From: Sinohyriopsis cumingii
Taxonomy: Eukaryota; Mollusca; Bivalvia; Unionida; Unionidae
Assembly: GCA_028554795.2 (NCBI GenBank)
Contig: CM068829.1
Span: 129,782,016-129,846,015, forward strand
Direction of reading: 5' to 3'
Length of the DNA: 64,000 nucleotides
Every line of letters begins with the position of its first letter. Positions within the stretch are counted from its first letter, which is position 1. A program made the position numbers and the translations under genes. Below the pieces are notes generated by a model. That model did not search any database. It was not told the origin of the DNA and saw only the letters and a list, made by a program, of their open reading frames with translations. Of the stretch, positions 1 through 13,900 are shown piece after piece.

Positions 1-876
1 TCTCAAATTTGTAATTAAACTGTAGCTTTCATTCATGTTTTTCTATGTACATATGTAAATATTGGATTTATTCTGTGGGATTCAAAACAGTTTACATGAC
101 TGAATAAATAAAGTGGAAATACATGACTAACAGACACTATACAAGGTAAGCTTTTTTTTATTTCACTGAAATTCAGCAAAAACTAATGAAATAATGAATA
201 TAAATGTAACCATGTTTTTACTGTCAGTGTTCATAGTCAGCCATGATGATGCTCTAGTATTAAGCCTAGCAACCAGCCTCAGTAGTCTCAGTAACTGATA
301 TGATAGCACTCAACAGTAGTGAGACTACAACAGCTGTAGTAGCTAAAGGGTTAAAGAGTATAATCTGCCACCTTACCCATTTTATGAAAAAAAGAATTAC
401 TAGGAAACTCAGAGAATGTTGACAAATCTCAAAAAGTTTTAGGCAATCTCACAGTATCACTCCTTGTGTGTAATTCTCTTGGAATAATACATTTCTAAGG
501 CTAAAGTTTTCTTTTTTTTATACATTTTATATTTCTGTTAAATTAACTGACTTACGACACAAAAATTTATCAAAATTAAAATAAATGATACCATGCAAAC
601 CGCATTAGGAGTAAACCTGCAGATGAATGTACTCTGAATACCTTCAATCACTGCAGAGTTCATATACAACACTAAATGTAAGTTCCTAGCCCGTAGTAAA
701 TGAGAACTCAAATGACTTTTTATCTCTCCATTCGCACTATTTAATGTATACGATTAAAAAAAATGTCTCCAAGAATTCACTACAATTTAACAAAATATTT
801 TTTTCAGTCTCGTAGACTGGTAATCAAAATATAACATTTATGGATGGATTTGAGTAGTAAATCATTCATTACTCAC
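1..876. other. ST13 intron 7 sequence, nothing recognised
   Basis: AT-rich sequence on the 3' side of ST13 exon 7. I searched both strands for the charged post-TPR helix and the Gly/Met/Pro-rich DP region of Hip and saw neither. No convincing repeat or other gene is visible. Confidence 0.6.
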
Positions 877-979
877 ATTTGGTTTAACTTCCTTCAGTAA
901 GGCATTAGACTCGTCATCATAGTCCAGCTTGCATGCTTTACTAACATCGGAGTATGCAAGCTCCCAGTTCCCAAGCATC
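877..979 (-). CDS. ST13: ST13 coding exon 7 (TPR3), last exon in window
   Basis: 103 nt after a TTATTCTGTTCAG acceptor, with donor GTGAGT. It encodes [20 protein letters not shown] followed by [15 protein letters not shown] and ends in phase 0. The next Hip segment (RAQKIAEHRRKYERK-type charged helix) is not found in 1-876, so the gene runs off the window. Confidence 0.95.
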
Positions 980-1951
980 CTGAACAGAATAAAGATGTTA
1001 TCAATTTTACAGTGGCTAAATATATCATGCATGATTGAAGGGTAATATTTATGGATTGCTGCACTTGAAAACTGAAAGCACACATACCTTGTAATCAGTG
1101 CTAGAATTAAACAAGTCAACCTGTGTATAGGAACTGCACAGTGGCCAATCTATAAGTGACCTTTAAAAGCGGATAGTATTATACACAGGTCATTTTGCAT
1201 TGAACCATTAAGCCTATTGGGGGAACTTATGTGCCAGTGGTTACTGTGGTAGGTTTAACTTTACTAGTTTTTCCTCAAATTCTTCTCTGTAACAATCAAA
1301 TTCTCTTGTGTGTTAACCTATAGCCAGCAAGAAAACAAGAACTGCAGCTGACAACACTTATAAATATAGTGAAATAGTGAAAACCTATTAACAATCTTTC
1401 AAAAGTGAAAATTTGTTTATAAAGGGCAAACAACATCATGAAAATCCATCTACAAAGGGCACTAAATATAATGAAAGCCCATCTCTCTCTCTCTCTCTCT
1501 ATATATATATACACACACACACACATAATACTCAGCAGTGAAAACCAGCATATAATTGACACTTGACATAGTGAAAAGCCATATACATGGATAAAAATGA
1601 GCAACAATTTAAAAAAAAATTAAATTCACCAATAAAACTAATGACAAAAGCTTGACTGGCTTGAAAGGAAGGCAAACTGTTAGCATTTGTACTAATAACA
1701 ATTTTGTGTCAACATTGGCCTTTGTGTTTTTTTCTGTTTTATGGGGTTTATGTTGGGTATTATGTTTTTTTTTAAACAGTGATAATGACATTGATTCACT
1801 ACAAACATTGGGGAACCGTTTTGTACTTGCACTGTTACCAATGTATGTGTGTGTGTGTGTGTGTGCATGTGTAGATTCACTACAAACATTGGGAACTGTT
1901 TTGTATTGGCACTGTTATCAATTTGTATGAATGCAAGTGTGTATGTATGCA

Positions 1952-1992
<41 letters not shown>

Positions 1993-4900
1993 ATGTATGT
2001 ATATATACAATGAAAACCGTGTATAACAAACAGCTAATATCGTGAAAAGCCATTTATATGACACTAAATATAGTGATTATCTATAAAGGACACACATGAT
2101 CAGGTGACAAACGAGTACAAAGCACACTAAATATAGCAAAATCCTGATTACAAAGGGCACCTTATATAGTACAAAGCTAAATATGACACTCAGAGTGAAA
2201 ACTTTCTACAAAGAGCACTTGATATTGTGAAAACCCATATATGACACTAAATATTGCGAAAATACATCTATGAAAGCCATCTGGTATAATAAATACAAGT
2301 CCTTTGAAGAGACTGATGCTAAACTGGGCAAAGAGAATTTCCAGGAATTGAAGACAGGACCAACTCTTTCTTTTAACTGCTGAATGTGTTGGACATATTG
2401 GCTATCATATTGGCACCATTTTCATTTAGGACCAGCTAGACACCAAGACAGCTCTTCTGATGAAAACCCCATATCAAAATGGCTTTCTGTTTAAGAGTAG
2501 CAATAACAAGATTTTCAAGATGGACACCATGATATAGTAACATGCCATATATAATGCTAAATATAGCGTAAACATGTCTATAAAGGACACCTGCTATAAT
2601 AAACAAGAATCACTCAAAGGGACACATGCTCCACTGGACAAAAAGAACTACCAGTAATTCAAGGTAAGACTATTTATTCTTTTTAACTGCTGAGTGTGAT
2701 GGATATATTGGCTGTCAGATCAGCACCATTTTAATTCAAGACCATTAAAACCCCACACTGATAGGACTTTCCATTCTGGAGTAACAATAACAACACTTTT
2801 AAGATGGCTTCCATGGTGGCCATACTGGGTATCAGAAGCTGCCATTTCCATTCAGGACTAATCAGACACCATAAGAAGACTTCTAGTGATAGCAGTGTCA
2901 ATATGACCAGCCATCTGGAAGAAGCCATAGTAATATTTTCCAGTTGGCCACCAAGGTGGTATAATGGAGGTCAGATCATCACTATTGTCATTTATGACCA
3001 ACTAGACATCACATTAAGTCTATCATTGAAATGCTATTTTTTGTATAGAAAATTATATTTCTCTGAGAATACTTACCCAATCACATTACATTAGGAATAT
3101 TAGCCTGCTACCTCACAAATCTAGTCCTAACAAAAGATGAAAATCTTCATTGTTGGCCTAGCTCGTATACATTAAAGGGCACTAACTCTTGGCCATTACC
3201 ATTGCCAGGGTGTCACTAGTTTTAAGCTGAGTGAGATACTAACAAAGATGCTCACATGGCACGGTGGTTGAAAGGGCTTTTATGTAATGTGAATCCATAT
3301 GTTGATATAATCATTCATTTAGGAGAAGCAGAGATAACAAGATCATCGAGCTGGTAACTGGTTGAGTAACACAATTTTCATTTATATCAAACAAGACATC
3401 ATAATAAGTCTTTTAGTAAAACCCCATGTTGATATGACCATCCATTCAAGAGTAAATAGATTCTCAAAATGGCAGCATAGCATCAATTGTTTTTACATGT
3501 ACAAATGGCGTCATTTTTACTTCGACCAGCTAGACATCATAAGAAGTTTTCAAGTGAAAACAGGGTGTCAATCTGACTGTCAAGGAGTAGCAATAACAAG
3601 ATTTTCAAGATAGCTGCTGTAGCAGCCATAACGGACATCAGATTGTTATCATTTTTATTTAGGATCAACTATAAGTCGTAAGAAGTTTTCAATGAAAACT
3701 TCACATACTGATATGACCATCAATTCAGGAGGAGTAACAATAACAAGATTTTCAAGATGATCACTGGAGTGGCCATATTAGATATAAGACCTGAACCAAT
3801 TTCATCAAGAATCACCTAGACATCATGTGACATCTTCTGCTGTAAACCCAGTGTCATTAGGACTTTCTGTTCAGGTAGCCAACCCAGGCTGATCTGACTG
3901 TAGAATCTGAACCTGCTCCAATTTGGTCTGAGTCCGACATGCCAACCAGTAAGCCAGCGACTCCAGCTAGATTTTACATTTCTTCTTCATATGGCTGGCA
4001 TTACTGGAATTTACATCTTGGTAAGAGTAATGATAGCAAACTTGCACTAATGGACTTGGGATGCCAAACGCTGGACAGAAAGCCATTGTGTAAACTCTTT
4101 TATAACAAGTAAAGCTACAAATGTTGATAGGGATTTAAAATTGTGCAACTGAAAGTATTTTTTATTCCAGTGAAAAAGAATTGAAATATTCCTCAAACTG
4201 GAGTAAATCGGGGGGGGGGGGGGGGGGGGGGGGGTTTGACGATAAAACAACACTCACTTCAAATTAATTCAAAGTATTAAGACTATTAAATTCTTTGATG
4301 TCTGCTGAATGTTTCTTGAAAAATTCATTGTTGCCAAAGTACAAGGAATGATATTTAGCAATTTGAATTTGAATCTGAATTTGAGAGAGATGATTTGAGA
4401 TGTTTAGATAAAAAAGAACAGAAGTCAAAGCAAGCACATTATGAACTAGAATTAAGTGAAATGAATTAAGTAGGAATTTAAACAATTAATTCATCAATTA
4501 CATTAGAATCATGACCAATCTCTTTTTTTTTAAAAAGGGACTGTATTATACTGAGGTATATAAGAGTAAGGGAGCACTGTACTACCGGTTAGCCTTTCCT
4601 CTCCACTTGTAGGGCTGGGCTGAGTCTGGATTAAGTTCAATGGCCTTGTCACAGTCATGAATAGCTGCCTTTGGCTTATTCATCTTTATATACACACTAT
4701 TAAGGAAGAAAAATATATGTGACAGATTAGAGGTAAAATTATTGCTGCAATCACGTCATATTTACTATCATTAAATGTTCTAAATTAAGCCACACAATAC
4801 TATCTTTGATAGCCAAGGTTCCGATAACCCTATCTACACCTTGGCGGATCGAACAGCTACATCGGCACTTTGTCCTAGCGACATCTATTGGATTTCATGT

Positions 4901-7900
4901 GTTGCCTCCCTTAGTATGTAACTTTAACTAACCAATAGCTTGATGCATTGTACATCGGCCAAAAATGGTGGTGGCAATTGACCTAAAAAGGACACTTTGT
5001 AAGTTTAACATCCACAGAATGATTATGTACCAAAGGTAAGCCATTACATGTCTTTCTGAATGAAAGGTATCTGTGCAAACATGGACCGACACTGGAAAAG
5101 TGCTTATTTATCAGTCCATTCAAGTTTTGTGCTCCCCTTGTCTCAATCATGAAGAAATGGTGTTCAAGTTTTAACAAATTAATTTTGGTTGAATGTGGTG
5201 GCTTGCTGCCATATCCAATGAAATTCACAGAACTGAGGCTCAGAAATATCTGCTCAATATGCCAAGGTGTAGATAGGGTTATCACGTAAAAGCAACTAAG
5301 CTACATACTACAAACAATACTGATAAGAAAACTGGAAAAACCCAATTATGTTTCTAATATAATGCGATACAAGTTACATATATGTTTTGCTGTGAGCTAG
5401 CAGAAAGAATGTCTGATATGGCACAAAGGTAACATCTATATTAATAAAGTGAAACACACAAGTTCTTTAATCTCACTAGGAACAAAAAACAAAACATACA
5501 GATTTGTATTCATTACATATAACTCATTTATACTTTCTACATTTTTGCTTTACGCTCATGATTTTTGAAAAAATAAATAATATTCCTATCGATTTCATGC
5601 AGATATATCTCAATGAAAGGTCATTACAGTTTGCTGGGCCAGCTAGTAAGGGACTACCCCATGCCGACACCATATGGTGTCGGCGAATTCCAACTTCTTT
5701 TATAGGGAATGGACTCTGACCCTACACCCCAACATAAATGTCCAGATATCATGGCAAACATACTGAATTTCAAATCAACATCATTTTAATTCAGAACTGA
5801 CTCTACATCATAAAGCAGTTTTCAGTAAACCTCCATGTCAATATAAGCATCAATTCAGATGGATCAGTGATAAGATTTTCTGCCATGGTGGCCACAATGG
5901 ATGTCCAACGGTTACCATTTTTATTTAGGAATATGTGGACCTGGGATAAATGTTTGTGTAATGTATCAAGGCAATCATCACAGCAGTTTACAAGTAGTAG
6001 CAATAATAAATATGTTCTAATGGACAGACAACTAGCCATTACAAAAGCTTTTTAGATTTATAGTCTGTTGTGCCAACGCAATCACCAGAGTAACATACTT
6101 TGTAGCTGAACGAATAACCAAAAAAGATTGACCCCCTCACCCAAGACACACACAGAAATAAAATGTTAGGAAATAAGTCAATTATTACTTTCAAAAGAAT
6201 ATTTTAGAAACTAGAAATACATTCATGGAATACAGATGCCCCAACCACATTACCTGAATACTGACATAAATACAAAACCCAACCATTTATGATGGACAGA
6301 CACATAAAGGAAACACTAAGCACCACCTACCACTGCTGCAATGGGGTATAATAAGGGAATTGCTCAATAAAACACTTGCAGATTGCATGTGAACACTTAA
6401 CTTCAATGACAGCAAGAGCACAAGTTGCAGATTGCATGTGAACATTAACTTCAATGAGAGCAAGAGCACAAGTTCCAAAGCTTAGCCAACCAACTAACTA
6501 AACATATCTTCATTAAAGTGACCCACATCTGGCAACTACTTGAGCATGTGATCACTCCCCTGCTTGCCATCTGCCTAAAAGCCAAATACAACAGCTGATG
6601 ACCAAGAAATCTGGATCAGTAGGAAGCTTTATGTTGAAATTTCTTGCAATGCTGCTCATTGCAGATGCTATGTAAAAAACAGTTTCAATGTTTCTCTAGT
6701 GCTGCTACTTGTAAACTGCTGTGTATCTTCATCCATATCTAATGGCAAATAAGCATAATTTATCCAACACTGAAAGATTATTACACCAGTATGCTGTTTG
6801 TCAAATTTTACTGTTATTTTTTTACTTTCTTAAATGTTATTCTGATTCTAGTAATGGTGGCCATCCCTGATGGCAGATCAGTATCATTCATATTAAAATC
6901 TGAAGGGTTTTCAAGCTAGAATGCTTTCTGTCAAATTCTGCTGAGCCATTTTTGTGAAGTTTTGTTTTTCTATTTTTTTAATGGCAGTCATAGTGTGTGC
7001 ATGCATGTTTGTGTGTGTACGTGCATGTGTGTGATATGGATTTTTAACGAGGCAGACTCTCTAACCACTTAGGTCACCCAAGCGGTCTAAATTTGAGGGG
7101 AACAAATTTCATAATTTGCTTAAAAATACACATTCATAAGTACTTAATTTTGAGGATTTGTCATATAAAGAAAAAATAAAACTAAAAACAAGATGGCAAA
7201 TAATGCAGATCTGCAAACCCTGACAAGTCCATCTCAGTAAGGCAGTTGAGTTTTTTTCTGTAAGAGTGGCCAGTTTTCAGTAAGGTGTAACAAAATATCA
7301 ATAACTGATATTGTAAAGCTGGAAAATGTAATTAAAAGTTCAACGCATCGATGATAAACATTATGTTCAACTGAAAATGTTGTAAAGTACACATCAACTT
7401 TATTTACCACTAGTACAGTTGCACAAACTTTAGTTCCAAACCCTATGCAACTCAATGGCTTGCTGATATCTCTCAACTTGTCATAATTCTTGGAAATTCT
7501 TTTCCATTTCACATGACGACAGCAATCATATCTCCCACCACAAGACATAAACAAATTGGCATATGATGTCCAATAAACGCAACTGTGTCCTTTCCAGCTT
7601 TTATTCACAAGAATCTGGATACTCCTTTCTATTCTTCTGTGTTGATTATTAACACTTTTCTATAAGCTTATTTTCCCTTTCATCTTAAACATGCATCACT
7701 TTCTGGATGCCATTATTAAAAAATATATAAGCAACAGTTTGATCATGCAGATGCTTCGCATGAACAAATAGGTGCAGTTTAAAGCATCTGGGGTGTGATG
7801 TAAAGTTAGTCTGGTTCCCTGTCCAATTTCACTCATTCTAAGATGAAGCATGGATCCAAATAAAACAATGATGAACCATTTATCCGGATTTTTCGGCAAC

Positions 7901-10900
7901 CATCATTTTTCTGTAGTTTTGCTTGTATGCCTAAGTCCGTATTTAAGGGTAATTTTCGTAAGACAGCAATATTGTATGAGTTGGCAGATCTGAGTAATGA
8001 TGTATATCTCTACAACAGATATTATACTGCAGTTCATTTGCATGCATCTTTGAGCAAACAGGTTTAATCTCCACTGAGTAATTAAGCTGATTAAGTTGTT
8101 AATTGCAAATACTTAGCATATATGCAGAGAGCTAAATCAAAGCTGCTGACATTTTTTTCCATGCATATATCAGCAAACAAGCTTAATTCTACAGCTATAA
8201 TTAGGAAGTCACAAGTAAAATTTCTGGAAAAGTTTACAAGTTCTCTGTCCCTATCACTGAAAATACTGGTTTAAAGTTCTTGATTAACAGAGTTTATTAA
8301 AACATAAATGACGAACCTTGCTCTCTTGGCATAAAGCAATGCTGAATTTGGATTCGTTTTCATTGCCTCTGTAAATAGGGAGATGGCTTGCTGCAAGTTC
8401 CCTGTGAAACACAAAAAGAGATAATAAAAAGCCATGTATGTACATGCATTTTTTTTTATACAAACATTGTAGAGTGACACAAAAATTTACACAAGTGATA
8501 TGCATATGCTTTCCAGCTAGATATAAAGAGTGGGGCTCATCCATTACCCCCACAAACCAAACTCTCAATGTCCTCCTTTCTATCTTCAGTGCCATTTTAG
8601 CCACTCTACTCTGTCCTTCTAGACAGAGCCCAACTTTCCTGCCTTTCTCCAGATCATTTCTTTAAATTTAACATAGGATAAATGTATCAATCTCCTTTAA
8701 CCAGTTCATAATTTAAAAAAGATGAGTCTAAATTGCATCAACTGCATCAGGTCTTTTTATCATAATAATGCCCCATAGTTGCAAAATGTGTCCCTTCCTT
8801 CAACAACAGTGCCCCTGTTGCTACATGTGGCCTTCCATTCTATAAGAAACTCTTTGCTGGGGCACTGTTTTCAAGCCATTATAATGTCTTTTAAAAAAAA
8901 CAAATCTGCCCATTAAAAAAATTTAAACAATCTGTCAAATTTTCTTTTTCCTCTTAAAAAAATGTAGGAACTTGTTACATGTTTCTTACCAAAGAGCTTT
9001 AGCTCATATACTGACCCGCAGTCCTGAACATTTTTTGTCATATCAGCAGGCCAAATTAACACTCAAGTCTATTGGTTAGAATAAGAAATGGTCTGCAAGT
9101 ATTCAACATGAAATGTGATCCAATAAAGATACAATCATACTAAGTCATCAATAGGGAATTTTGCTTTGTGGAAAAGAAAGTATGGTTGTAATGTGAAAAT
9201 GAATACTAAACTGAACTGAAATAATAAGAGATAAGTGGGTTCTTACAAAAGCAGTAATATTATTGGGCAACCATCAGAAGTAACCAAGTTTCGTTGCCCT
9301 ATCTCAAAAAATGCATTAGAGGAAAAATGATAAGGGATAAATAGTTTTATCAATGACCTTGATCTTGGGAAAAAAACTTGCCTGTGATAAGTGAGATGTT
9401 ATCAAACTGAAAAACACAAGTGTACCATAGATAATCTCTGCATCTCAAACAGCTTTTATGATATGAAACAAAAACAAAAGAAACCTTAAGATACTGACCT
9501 GTTACCTTGACAATATGACCTTAAATGTGCAATACATCTTCTAGTGACCATATACAAGAATAAAACAAAACAAAGCTTCATCCACTTATTTTCAACAGTT
9601 GTTAAATGCTATTAAAACCTAAAATATTGACCTTGATCCTGAAGATAGAAACTGAATGTGTTATGCAACACACCATTAGTTATGATTTATATAATGTCAC
9701 ACCAAATATCACACCTTCGTCACAAATGGTTCTAAAATTAGTGGGAATAAAAGTGTAACAGAAAAATTCAAAATGTAACACCATAACTTCGACCTCCAAG
9801 ACAAGACCCTCAAAGTGGTGTGTGTGCGTGTGTGTGTTTGATTTGGATTTTTAATGTAGCTTTAACAATTTTTCAGTCATATCACAATGATGTCTGCAGT
9901 GTGGCAGTTTATACTAAAGTTTAGCACTGGGGCATCCTGGCGCAGACATGTAGCATGATGTCCCACCATGTCACATTATCCCGACACCAGGCCAACCAGT
10001 CCTAACAGTAACCTCTTGATGCAGAGCGACAAGCGAGGCAGCTGTTAGTACCATTATGTCTTTGGTATGACTCAGAAGGGGATCAAATCCATGACCTCAA
10101 ACATCCAAGACAGATGCTCTAGCCACTAGGCCACCAGAGCAGTCTCAAAGTGGTATGGGACACACTTTTACTGATACCATATTTCATCCCTTCATCTTAA
10201 TTGGCTCTAAGATCATAGCTTGAAAGGAAAGTGTAACAGAAAACTTAAAAATAAAACACCATAATGGTAACAGTTAAGACAATGTGGTACACAAATGACC
10301 TGCTAATGATGACTTACATGTAATTGATGCTTCATCATTTAATCTCAAGCAATTCTAAAGTTACTGAGTGGAAAAGAAACTGTGATAGAAAATACTGAGA
10401 TATGACCTTGACCTTCAATATAGGACCCTCAATGTAGTACACGAAACACACTGTCTAGTGTTGATGTACATGTTTATCAAGTTTCATCCCTTAGTCTCAA
10501 GTGGCTTTAAATTTGTCAAGCATAACAAAAAGTGTCATGGAAATGTACAATATCAAGTCATGATCGAGACATCAAATGTGCAATGCAACACAACTTCTAT
10601 AGACAATATAAAGTTATAGAGTGGAAGGGAAAGTGTGATGGATAGATGGACAGACAGAGGGATAAACACAGATACTATGCCTCCTGCTTTTCTCTGAAAA
10701 GGTGGGAGACAAATGAGTTGTTCAAGACAAAAAGAGCCAGTCAGATAATTAAGAGGTCAAACTCCACTAAACAATTATGCAGAAGGCTGATAAATGAACT
10801 AGACCAAAATGTTGGGCCCAACCTAATGTTTCCATGTCTTTTAATAAAAAATAAGGGACAAATATGTCTAAAAGAAAAATATCAAAGAAATAGGTGAATA

Positions 10901-13900
10901 TTTAGGGAAACACTTGTAGATAATGGGTAAAAAGTACAGTGAAATAAAGGCAACAACCAAATGGAAAATTGAATTGAGCAACACTGTTCTGTTAAAAAGA
11001 TTGACTGAATATTCTAAAGTAAAATCTGGAAACTACTTAAATTTGTAGTGTCAACCAAGTAATTGTCATTTTATCCATTAATCATTCTGATCCAGATGTA
11101 TTTTCCTAGAAGGTCCGAAAAAATAAACTTTACCTTCACTCACTGCTGACATGGCTTCTGATCTCTTCTGATCTGACTGCTCCAACATCTCTTCTGTGAC
11201 CTCAATATTTTCCTCCACATATTCTGGCTTCAAATCGTCCAAGTCCTCTATCACACCAGTATTGTCCAACTCTGAAATGAAACAAAGCTTGCCATTTGAT
11301 AATCAAATCCCTTTGAATGCATCACTCCTTGATAATGTTAAAAATAAAAACCCAACATCACATTTCTTTTACAGTGAAAGTCCATTATACTGACAACTGT
11401 AAAATCAATTTTAATCAGAGACCCAACATCATTAACCTGACTTGCAAGTATTTACTGCCACTGACCAATCATGCATGTTTTGCCCTCTTTTATAGTTTCC
11501 CAGGCTTATCCAGTTTTATATGTTCACTTACAAGGAATCTGGTTGAAATCACCTGATTGATTAGGACTGATAAAACATAAGCCTCAAATCAGAACTTCTT
11601 GTTTCGCTATTTTGGTGACAAGGCACCAGGACCAGAAATTCAAGGTACTGGAAAAAACATGCTCACCACTACCAAACCCAGAAAGTCCTTGCTTATAATT
11701 TCTTACTATTTTTAAAAACAAAATTTCAGGGTTAAGCAAATACTATTGTTTTAATACACTTATACAGGATATGTAACCTGATAACAAAAGGCCCAAGTAG
11801 GTCCCACACTGCTTGCCTGGTTTAGATTAAAGCTTATGTAATTTTGTAAGAACAGAACCCTGAGTAAACTATCTCCTACACTTAAAATCATGTCAATTTT
11901 ACCAATTCTAATAGTCTGATAAAGGTTCCTTACAAAGAAAATACTTAATATACACAGTCTTTTAATCAAACTCATGGTTGACCTTGATGATATAAACCTT
12001 TTTACCAAGTTTTATCATGAGAAAAAGTCTCTAGAGAGAAAATAAGCTCAGCCAAACAGATGTAAGATCCCATTAATACGTGCTGATCTCACTTATTATA
12101 GATCCTAAAACAATGATGATGTAAGCTTATTTGACAAAATTGGACCAAAATTTGATAGATATTCAATCTCCAGGGTTTTAACAAATCAAGCAAATCAGAT
12201 ACAAGATTACCTCATAAATATGCATAGACCTTGCTCAGTATGAAACAGATTCAACATTGTGATGAAACAAGACCAATTTAACAAATGTAATTCAAAACGT
12301 TTCCAGTTTATGCTAGATGACATTAATATGCATGGATCTTGATTCTATTCATATTTAACAGCAATCTTCATAATAATGTACAAGAAAATTTACCAAATTC
12401 AATTAAAATCATATAAAACATACGGCTTCAAAACAGGTAAAAAGCTCAGCCAATTAGGTGCAAGCTCATGTCATTAATACATAAAGGTTCTGTTAATAAC
12501 AAAATTCTACAAATATGTTTAGCCTGTTTACAACATTTGATTAAAGTCAGGTTAATAATACTCTCTCTCTCAAACAGTAAGCAGATCAATCAAACGGGTC
12601 ACTTCAACAAAACATAGATTTTACTCGTAACAAAGCTTTGTTTAATCTCTTGATATAAGCCTATTTAAGAGGTTTGATCAAAATCTAATCAGAAATAAAG
12701 TCACTAGAATGTTAGCAAGATCAGCCAATCAGATGCCAGACTGCTTCATTGATACATGGGGATATAACCTCATTAATGTACCCATCCTGATGAATAATAT
12801 TTACCAAGTCTGGTTAAAATCAAAACAGAAACACAGACTCCCGAGTGGTAACAAATTCAGCAATATGTTTCAGGTTTACCGGATTACTGTGTGTAGATCT
12901 TGCCCATTATCAAACTTCTGTGATAAACTGATCATAAAAGCTACATTCCATGTTTTATCAAAACTGAACCAGAAATATGACCTCCATAGTGGCAACAACC
13001 TCAGGCAATCAGATGTAACATCACATTAATATGCACACATCTCACTGTCAACCTCAAGCCAATATTTCAAGATTTATCAAATCAACTGAAACAAGGATCC
13101 ATAATGAAACCAACTCAGCCAATCAGATGAATGATCAACTCATTATTATGCATGGATCTTACTCACTATTGATTGGTCTCTTTCAGTGCTTTACAGCACA
13201 GCAACATAAGTAGGTTATTTAGTGCCAAGGCAATTGGAGTAAAGTGCCTTGCCAACAAACAATGCCCCTGTAACTGACCCAGTCTGGTCTTATGGTGGGA
13301 TTCTAACTTACACCCTTTCAGTCATGAGTCTATCATGCTAACCAATGAGCACTGTGCTCCTTTTCATTACCAAAATTTTCTATGGTCTTCATTCTTAAAG
13401 TATTAGCCCATTTTCCAAGTTTGATCAAAACAGGATCAAAATTAGGACCTTCAGAGTGGTAACAAGCAATGGTTGATGCACGATGAAAGATGCCAGATAG
13501 ACAAAGGTCCAAACCATAAGCTCAGGCCTAAATAAACGGTTTGTTTGCTGACTGAACCATTAAAGACTCTACATCCCAAATAAAAACCCATTCTTGTTCT
13601 TGTGGAGGAGAGAAACCATGTGCTGTGATGGTAATCTCCTAGTGTCAGCTACCAAAAAGTTGAGTAGACCACTGAAACACAACTGTTGGAGCCAGGGGAG
13701 AGCTATCAGGATGAGTCTAGAAGTGGAGATCATCACTTTAGGAACACTTGCAGACATATTTTTAAAGGTGGGAAGGTATACACCACATACAGATGATCAC
13801 ACCCTTACACTGAATTTGTCTACTAACCAGGCCCTATGAAGTGGGACCAAGAAACACAAAAGAGAAGCGTGTAGTTCAGTCTCATATTGAACAAGTCAAC

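Noticed and set aside
2731..3100. Small Met/Ala/Leu-rich proteins in family X repeats
   Set aside because: Similar peptides recur wherever the repeat recurs, in several frames and on both strands, so they are by-products of repeat sequence.
7234..7608. 124-codon minus-strand open frame in ST13 intron 5
   Set aside because: No domain, no splice support and no family resemblance; length is within chance for AT-rich DNA.
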